A model generated the notes under the pieces. That model saw only the letters and a list, made by a program, of their open reading frames with translations. It was not told where the DNA came from and did not search any database. The position numbers were made by a program, and so were the translations under genes. A stretch of 36,608 nucleotides of DNA, taken from Opitutales bacterium. GTDB lineage: Bacteria > Verrucomicrobiota > Verrucomicrobiia > Opitutales > T3Sed10-336. This document shows positions 32,197 to 36,608 of this stretch, piece by piece (positions within the stretch are counted from its first letter, which is position 1; the number at the start of each line of letters is the position of its first letter). The DNA is taken from contig SLTG01000106.1 of assembly GCA_007130045.1 (NCBI GenBank), positions 1 through 36,608 on the forward strand, written 5' to 3'.

Positions 32197-33384
32197 ATGA
32201 CTTGGTCCTTGCGAATCGGCACCATCGCGGGAATTGGGATTTTCGTTCATTGGACGTTTTCAATCCTGATTATTGCCGTCCTTTTTCTTTTCCTGGTCGG
32301 ATTGGATGCCGATCTGATCACCGCGATCGGCGGGGTGTTCTTTATTCTCGCGCTTTTCGCCTGCGTGCTCCTGCACGAACTGGGACACGCGCTCTGCGCC
32401 CGGCGCTACAATATCGGAACGCGGGATATCACCATGCTTCCCATAGGCGGCCTCGCGCGGCTGGAGCGCATGCCGACCGAACCGAAGCACGAGTTCTGGA
32501 TCGCGGTAGCCGGTCCCGCCGTCAACGTAGCCATCGCAGGAGCCGTCTTCGTCCTGATCGCCCTCGTTCACGGCGCCGAAGCGATAGTGCCCGAGGAAGG
32601 ACTCCTGATCGACCTGCTGGACGGACTGCCGCTGGTCAACCTGATGTGGATGAACGTTGTCCTGGTCGTTTTCAACATGATTCCCGCGTTTCCAATGGAC
32701 GGAGGCCGGGTGCTGCGCGCGGCCCTGGCGGCGCGACTGCCATACCACCATGCAACCCGCATCGCGGCGACGATCGGCCAGGGGATAGCGATTCTTTTCG
32801 GGCTCCTGGGTTTGTTGGCTTTTCAGCCGATTCTCCTGCTGATTGCCATTTTTGTGTTCCTCGGCGCGCAGGCCGAGGCGCAATACGCCGAAACCCAGTT
32901 TGCCCTGAAAGGGCTGAAGGTGCGGGACGCCATGCTCACGCGGTTTCAGAGGCTTTCCGAAGACGAGACTCTCGGCGACGCGGTGGATCAGCTTCTGGCG
33001 GGCTCCCAGCAGGATTTTCCCGTGGTTCGGGGTGACGACGTTGTCGGCCTTCTGACCCGGCACAATCTTCTCCAGGCGTTGTCGGATCACGACCGGAACG
33101 CGCCGGTGGCCAAAGCAATGAGCCGGGAGTTCCAGTCCGTGAACGAAGACGACCCGCTCGAAACGCTTCCCGAAAAACTCCGGATGGGAGAATCGACGAC
33201 CATGCCGGTCATGGACAATCATCGCCTGACCGGCCTCCTCACTCGCGAGAACCTCGCGGAACTGATCATGATCCATTCCGCCCTTTCCGAAGGCGGCAAC
33301 GCGCCGCGCGTCCGGGAAATCCTGCACCGGGGACGCGAACACACGGCATCCGATGACCTCCACGGTCCGTTCGCGGGGAGGTAG
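32197..33384 (+). CDS. Site-2 protease-family metallopeptidase with CBS domain pair
   Basis: A 395-residue M50B intramembrane protease. From the chosen ATG (MTWSLRIGTIAGIGIFVHWTF, the usual family opening), zinc ligands are the histidines of LLHELGHAL (60-64) and D168 in PAFPMDGGRVL. About five to six membrane helices lie in the first 240 residues. Two cytoplasmic CBS motifs follow (about 245-355: VRDAMLTRFQRLSEDETLGDAV and VAKAMSREFQSVNEDDPLETL), which commonly bind adenine nucleotides and gate activity. ATGs at 32152 and 32083 are in frame but add non-family residues. It could cleave a membrane anti-sigma factor; a link to the one at 4.6 kb is speculative. Confidence 0.9.
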   Translation: MTWSLRIGTIAGIGIFVHWTFSILIIAVLFLFLVGLDADLITAIGGVFFILALFACVLLHELGHALCARRYNIGTRDITMLPIGGLARLERMPTEPKHEFWIAVAGPAVNVAIAGAVFVLIALVHGAEAIVPEEGLLIDLLDGLPLVNLMWMNVVLVVFNMIPAFPMDGGRVLRAALAARLPYHHATRIAATIGQGIAILFGLLGLLAFQPILLLIAIFVFLGAQAEAQYAETQFALKGLKVRDAMLTRFQRLSEDETLGDAVDQLLAGSQQDFPVVRGDDVVGLLTRHNLLQALSDHDRNAPVAKAMSREFQSVNEDDPLETLPEKLRMGESTTMPVMDNHRLTGLLTRENLAELIMIHSALSEGGNAPRVREILHRGREHTASDDLHGPFAGR

Positions 33385-33411
33385 GTCGAGTTCATCCGGT
33401 GCGTCCGTAGG

Positions 33412-33429
33412 CCTGTCCGTGAGGACAGG
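33412..33429. repeat. REP-like hairpin CCTGTCC-GTGA-GGACAGG
   Basis: A perfect seven-base stem flanked by TCCGTAGG and GGAG. It is inverted relative to the copies at 23646, 33938 and 33988, and lies 27 bases after the site-2 protease stop. Confidence 0.75.
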
Positions 33430-33456
33430 GAGCCGGTGCTTCCGCGTTTCCGTAGG

Positions 33457-33474
33457 CCTGCGCGTGAGCGCAGG
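33457..33474. repeat. REP-like hairpin variant CCTGCGC-GTGA-GCGCAGG
   Basis: This has the same flanks (TCCGTAGG ... GGAG) and loop as the neighbour at 33412, but two stem positions differ and both are compensated on the other arm, so pairing is kept. Confidence 0.75.
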
Positions 33475-33693
33475 GAGAGCGGGCGCGCGCACCCGGAAAC
33501 CGTGCGTTCACACACAGGCCTTCGAAGAGAAAGGAAGGGGATCTTTCGCCGCAAAAGAACGCAAAGGACGCAAGGAAAGGCAGCGTTCCGCGAAAGGTCC
33601 GGCTTATGTACGAACCTCCTTTCAGGTCACTGAATTCGCTACGGAGCGACGTGCTTCAGCCGTGGCATGGTACCCACAGCAAACAGAAACGCC

Positions 33694-33826
33694 AAAATCA
33701 TTGACAACAGAATCATTACTTTAGCTCGGGAAGCTGTACCTTGTTTCTTGTTCAAAAAAGGATTCCAGGACAGGGGATCTTGATCCTTTTTGCGCTTCTT
33801 GCCTCCCTTCGCTGCAAAACACCGCC
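33694..33826. repeat. Dispersed intergenic repeat, copy 2
   Basis: About 133 bases related to 23514-23640: ATTGAC-type 15-base units, CTCGGGAAGC, ATTCCAGGACAGGGGATC, a short hairpin and a GCAAAACACCGC end. Divergence is moderate, mostly substitutions and small indels. Confidence 0.75.
33775..33791 (+). terminator. Terminator-like hairpin GGATC-TT-GATCC-TTTTT
   Basis: A five-base stem with a two-base loop and a T5 run inside dispersed repeat copy 2, nearly 400 bases after the site-2 protease stop. It has the same stem as at 23593. Confidence 0.35.
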
Positions 33827-33937
33827 TTCACGCTTCGCGGCACTACGGCTTCGCATGCCAGCCCCTCGCCCCTTCTTGCGCTCTTTGCGTCCCTTGGCGG
33901 CTAATCCCTCTTCCTCTGACATGCCGTCGCACCGCCC

Positions 33938-34005
33938 CCTGTCCTCACGGACAGGCCTACAGACGCACCCGTCCCGCCGGCCACTCCCCTGTCCTCACGG
34001 ACAGG
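33938..34005. repeat. Two REP-like hairpins CCTGTCC-TCAC-GGACAGG, 50 bases apart
   Basis: Identical palindromes at 33938-33955 and 33988-34005, each preceded by CCC and followed by CCTAC. The first continues as CCTACAGACGCAC exactly as at 23646, showing a shared unit of about 31 bases. Confidence 0.78.
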
Positions 34006-34064
34006 CCTACACCGCCCCACCGCCCCACTGTCCCACTGACGTACCGACGCACCGACGCACCGCC

Positions 34065-35912
34065 CTACTCCACCGTGACCGACTTCGCCAGGTTTCGGGG
34101 CTTGTCGACGTTGCAACCGCGTTCCACTGCGATGTAGTAGCTGAGGAGCTGAACTGGAATCGTGAAAAGGATCGGTTGCAGGGCCTCGTGGGCGTCTGGA
34201 ACGGTGATGATGTCGTCGGCGAGATCCGCCGGAAACTCGGCGCCTTCCGATGTGACCACGATCACTTTGCCGGTGCGCGCTTTGATTTCCTGAATGTTCG
34301 AAACGATTTTGTGAAAGGTCTCGCACTTCGGAGCGAGGAAAACGCTCGGGCACTTGTCGCTGATCAGGGCGATCGGTCCGTGTTTCATCTCTGCGGCCGG
34401 ATAGCCTTCGGCATGGATGTAGGAAATCTCCTTCAGCTTGAGCGCGCCCTCCAACGCGATTGGAAACATCGATTGGCGACCGAGAAAAAGCATGTCTTCG
34501 TAACCCGCATAGCGGCCGGCGATGTCCTTGATTTTCTCGTTCTGTTCGAGGGTTCGGGCGACGAGTTCCGGTACCTGTTTCAGCGCCTTTGCAAACGCGC
34601 ATCCATCGGTATAACTCATGTCGCGCAGTCGCCCGAGATAAAGCGCGACCATGGCGGAAAGAAGAATCTGCGAGGTGAACGCCTTCGTGGAAGCGACCCC
34701 GATTTCCGGCCCCGCGTGTTGATAGATCCCTCCGTCGGCCTCGCGCGCGATGGTCGAACCGACGCCGTTGGTGATCGCGAGCGTCCGGAATCCCTTTCGT
34801 TTGGCTTCGCGCAGCGCCGCGAGCGTATCGATCGTCTCGCCCGACTGGCTGACCGCGAAAAAGAGGGTGTTCTTGTCTAGGGGCGCATTGCGGTAGCGAA
34901 ATTCGGATGCGTATTCGACCTCCACCGGCACCCGGGCGAATCGTTCGATCAGGTACTCCGCCGTGAGGCAGGCGTGCCACGCCGTTCCGCATCCGCAAAA
35001 AAGGATCCGGTCAACCCCTCGCCACTCCTGCGACGAAAGATTGAGCCCGCCGAAGTTGGCGGTGCTTCCGTCGTCGGAGAACCGTCCACGCATGCTGTTT
35101 TCGAGCGAAACCGGCTGCTCGAAAATCTCCTTCTCCATGAAATGGGAATGGATGCCGAGTTCGGATTCCTCGATCGCCCAGTCCACCTGGTCGACGATCG
35201 GATCGACGCTTTCGCGGTTGATCGTCGAGATGGTGAAATTCTTCGGGGTAATGGAGACCACTTCGTTGTCTTTGAGATAAACGACGTTTTGCGTCCGCGA
35301 AATGATCGCGGATACGTCGCTTGCCAGAAGGTACTCCTCTTCTCCGATGCCGACGATCAGCGGCGAGCCCAGCCGGGCGCCCACCATTTCCTGCGGGTAA
35401 TCGACGCAGACTACCGCGATGCCGTAGGTTCCCTCCACGTGCATGAGCGTCTTGCGCACGCTTTCGAAAAACCGTTTATCCGTGTCGCAGGTTTCTTTCC
35501 GGTAGTGGTAGCTGATCAGGTTCACCAGCACCTCGGAATCGGTTTCCGATGCAAAAGTGTACCCGTTGCCGAGGAGGAACCGTTTAATGCTCTGGTAATT
35601 CTCGATCACTCCGTTGTGAGCGATCGCGAAAAGGCCGTCGCTGCTGACGTGCGGATGGGCGTTTTCCGTGGTGACTCCACCGTGCGTCGCCCATCGCGTG
35701 TGGCTGATTCCGAGCTTGCCGGAAAGCTCGCACTTCTCGGTCTCCTTGAATAAATTGATCACGGGCCCGGTCTTCTTGACACAGGTCAGACCTTTTCGCT
35801 GATGAATGGCGAGACCCGCGGAATCGTATCCCCGATACTCCAATCGCTTCAATCCATCCAGGAGAATCGGTCCCGCCTTTTGTTTTCCAACGTATCCTAC
35901 AATTCCACACAT
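34065..35912 (-). CDS. glmS: Glutamine-fructose-6-phosphate aminotransferase (isomerizing) GlmS
   Basis: A 615-residue cytoplasmic enzyme making glucosamine-6-phosphate from fructose-6-phosphate and glutamine, the entry to peptidoglycan, lipid A and amino-sugar polymers. C2 (MCGIVGYVG) is the N-terminal amidase nucleophile, with YRGYDSAG, HTRWATHG and AHNGVIENY completing the GATase II domain. Two SIS domains follow (FCGCGTAWHA and SQSGETIDT; FLGRQSMFPIALEGALKLKE). The C-terminal KSVTVE is the conserved family end. Its 3' end abuts a repeat region. A GGAG site lies nine bases before the ATG. An imperfect hairpin at 35978-36010 lies in the leader; no glmS ribozyme core was recognised. Confidence 0.98.
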   Translation of the reverse strand: MCGIVGYVGKQKAGPILLDGLKRLEYRGYDSAGLAIHQRKGLTCVKKTGPVINLFKETEKCELSGKLGISHTRWATHGGVTTENAHPHVSSDGLFAIAHNGVIENYQSIKRFLLGNGYTFASETDSEVLVNLISYHYRKETCDTDKRFFESVRKTLMHVEGTYGIAVVCVDYPQEMVGARLGSPLIVGIGEEEYLLASDVSAIISRTQNVVYLKDNEVVSITPKNFTISTINRESVDPIVDQVDWAIEESELGIHSHFMEKEIFEQPVSLENSMRGRFSDDGSTANFGGLNLSSQEWRGVDRILFCGCGTAWHACLTAEYLIERFARVPVEVEYASEFRYRNAPLDKNTLFFAVSQSGETIDTLAALREAKRKGFRTLAITNGVGSTIAREADGGIYQHAGPEIGVASTKAFTSQILLSAMVALYLGRLRDMSYTDGCAFAKALKQVPELVARTLEQNEKIKDIAGRYAGYEDMLFLGRQSMFPIALEGALKLKEISYIHAEGYPAAEMKHGPIALISDKCPSVFLAPKCETFHKIVSNIQEIKARTGKVIVVTSEGAEFPADLADDIITVPDAHEALQPILFTIPVQLLSYYIAVERGCNVDKPRNLAKSVTVE

Positions 35913-36196
35913 AAATGCTCTCCAGGTTCTACTTCTTTAAGAACGACTATACACCCGAAAAAACCTCGCCGTCCATAGGGGATTCTTGTCACAAGTCGAA
36001 GAAATTCCCCCACTGCCGCATAAGATTTTTCCCTACGATTCCCGCCCACCCGAAAGCGGTGCCACAAAATCGTGGCGCGCGAGTTCGCCTCGGAAGCAAA
36101 ACGTCGTTCGGAAAGGAATTTCCGCCAGCCGCTGCTTTTTTCCGGACACACCCCACCGCTCTGGCAATTCAATGAGGAGCCCCCACCCCGGCCACT
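35913..36196. other. Intergenic region upstream of glmS with imperfect hairpin
   Basis: There is no supported gene in these 284 bases. An imperfect inverted repeat (GGGGATTCTT / AAGAAATTCCCC) lies at 35978-36010 and starts within an ATAGGGG motif. A small GCCAC/GTGGC hairpin is at about 36059-36074. The short frames here have no recognisable features. Confidence 0.5.
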
Positions 36197-36608
36197 TCAC
36201 TGCTTCCGCCGGCGACGGACCAACACCGTCACAAACAGCGCCAACCCCGCGATCGCAACCGCGACATGGGAAGGTTCGGGAATTGCGGTTCCCGTCAGGA
36301 TGATATCCGACCCGTCGCCGACCCAGATGCTGTCGTGCACTTCCTCCGCACTGCTGAACGGACCGGGATCCCCGTCGGATTTATTGCTGAAGCCGCCGTA
36401 GGACGTCACCCACCCTTCGTCCGGACGATCGTAACCATAAAAGCGAAAACTGAGTGTTTCTCCCTCGGGAACGTCGATTCCCGCGAGGCTGAGTTGGAAA
36501 ACCTGCTGATTGTAGCGGCCTTGCCCGACCTCAAGTTCCTCCGTCATCTCAGGAGTCTGCACCGTAGCGAGCAAAGTGCCATCCGTCGCAAAACCATCCA
36601 GACTGTAA
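36197..36608 (-). CDS. PEP-CTERM sorting domain protein (3' part, runs off window)
   Basis: The frame is open to the right edge, so only the C-terminal 137 or so residues are seen; apparent internal starts are not credible starts. A beta-rich, Gly/Asp-rich region (LSLAGIDVPEGETLSFRFYGYDRPDEGW) looks like a secreted domain. The C-terminus is a textbook PEP-CTERM tripartite signal: AIPEPSH, a hydrophobic helix (VAVAIAGLALFVTVLV) and a final RRRRK cluster. Such proteins are cut and anchored or released by exosortase in exopolysaccharide-making Gram-negative bacteria. The exosortase gene is not in the window, but the export genes at 27.8-32 kb are consistent with such a system. Confidence 0.85.
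   Translation of the reverse strand, partial: YSLDGFATDGTLLATVQTPEMTEELEVGQGRYNQQVFQLSLAGIDVPEGETLSFRFYGYDRPDEGWVTSYGGFSNKSDGDPGPFSSAEEVHDSIWVGDGSDIILTGTAIPEPSHVAVAIAGLALFVTVLVRRRRKQ

Larger units (their letters stand above)
33385..34064. repeat. 680-base repeat-rich intergenic region
   Basis: No gene is supported here. From left to right it contains two hairpin repeats (33412-33429, 33457-33474), a stretch with CGCAAAAGAACGCAAAGGACGC (33551-33575) of a common CGCAAAG-type repeat, the second copy of the dispersed element (33694-33826), inverted CGCAAAG-type units (33790-33815, 33874-33900), two more hairpin repeats in reverse orientation (33938-33955, 33988-34005), and a CGACGCAC minisatellite (34034-34064). 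It separates convergent genes. The density suggests a sink for short mobile or expanding repeats. Confidence 0.75.

Noticed and set aside
23514-33826. The duplicated 130-base element considered as an insertion sequence
   Set aside because: It carries no transposase frame, and no terminal inverted repeats or target duplications could be seen; it may be a non-autonomous repeat.
23646-34005. Hairpin repeats considered as a CRISPR array
   Set aside because: Copies are few, in both orientations and irregularly spaced, with no uniform spacers and no cas genes.
35913-36196. glmS ribozyme or riboswitch upstream of glmS
   Set aside because: No conserved ribozyme core could be recognised; only a short imperfect hairpin is present.

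Overview
The window is a 36.6 kb, GC-rich, densely coded stretch of bacterial chromosome. Its style points to Verrucomicrobiota, possibly an Opitutae-like lineage. The grounds are a PEP-CTERM protein at the right edge, meso-diaminopimelate peptidoglycan genes (dapA, dapB, a DNPR-type murE), an exopolysaccharide export set, a type IV pilus ATPase, an OleA/OleB pair and repeat-rich intergenic regions. The phylum is an inference; no rRNA or tRNA gene was seen. No phage, transposase or CRISPR array was recognised.

Layout. 0.1-3.3 kb (minus): a soluble NarX-type kinase, two tandem NarL-type response regulators and a lone receiver protein. 4.0-5.2 kb (plus): an ECF sigma factor with a translationally coupled putative membrane anti-sigma factor. 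5.2-7.6 kb (minus): dapA-dapB-ruvA. 7.7-11.9 kb (plus): PilT/PilU ATPase, lepA and an enlarged lepB, in tandem. 12.0-13.6 kb (plus): malQ. 13.6-18.6 kb (minus): a five-gene lipid operon of CrtI-like FAD oxidoreductase, FabZ-like dehydratase, FabI-like reductase, OleA and OleB. 18.7-20.2 kb (minus): murE. 20.4-23.5 kb (plus): a long-chain acyl-CoA ligase and a BASS-family transporter. 23.8-24.5 kb (plus): an orphan parA. 24.6-25.3 kb (minus): a HAD phosphatase. 25.4-27.5 kb (plus): a small secreted protein and an O-antigen ligase/polymerase-like membrane protein. 27.8-32.0 kb (minus): an outer-membrane beta-barrel protein, a Wza-type exporter and a Wzc-type BY-kinase. 32.2-33.4 kb (plus): a site-2 protease with CBS domains. 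34.1-35.9 kb (minus): glmS. 36.2 kb to the edge (minus): the 3' end of a PEP-CTERM protein gene.

How the parts may work together. DapA and DapB make the diaminopimelate precursor that MurE adds to the muropeptide, and GlmS feeds amino sugars to the wall and to exopolysaccharide. The 26-32 kb set would polymerise or ligate, control and export a surface polysaccharide; such loci often accompany PEP-CTERM/exosortase systems.

The most unusual locus is the 13.6-18.6 kb operon. OleA (head-to-head acyl condensation) and OleB (beta-lactone decarboxylase family) sit with FabZ-like, FabI-like and desaturase-like enzymes, but without OleC or OleD. This suggests a modified long-chain hydrocarbon or ketone pathway, perhaps supplied by the acyl-CoA ligase 2 kb away. 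The intergenic regions at 23.5, 27.5 and 33.4-34.1 kb hold several families of short repeats, including a hairpin family with compensatory stem changes.
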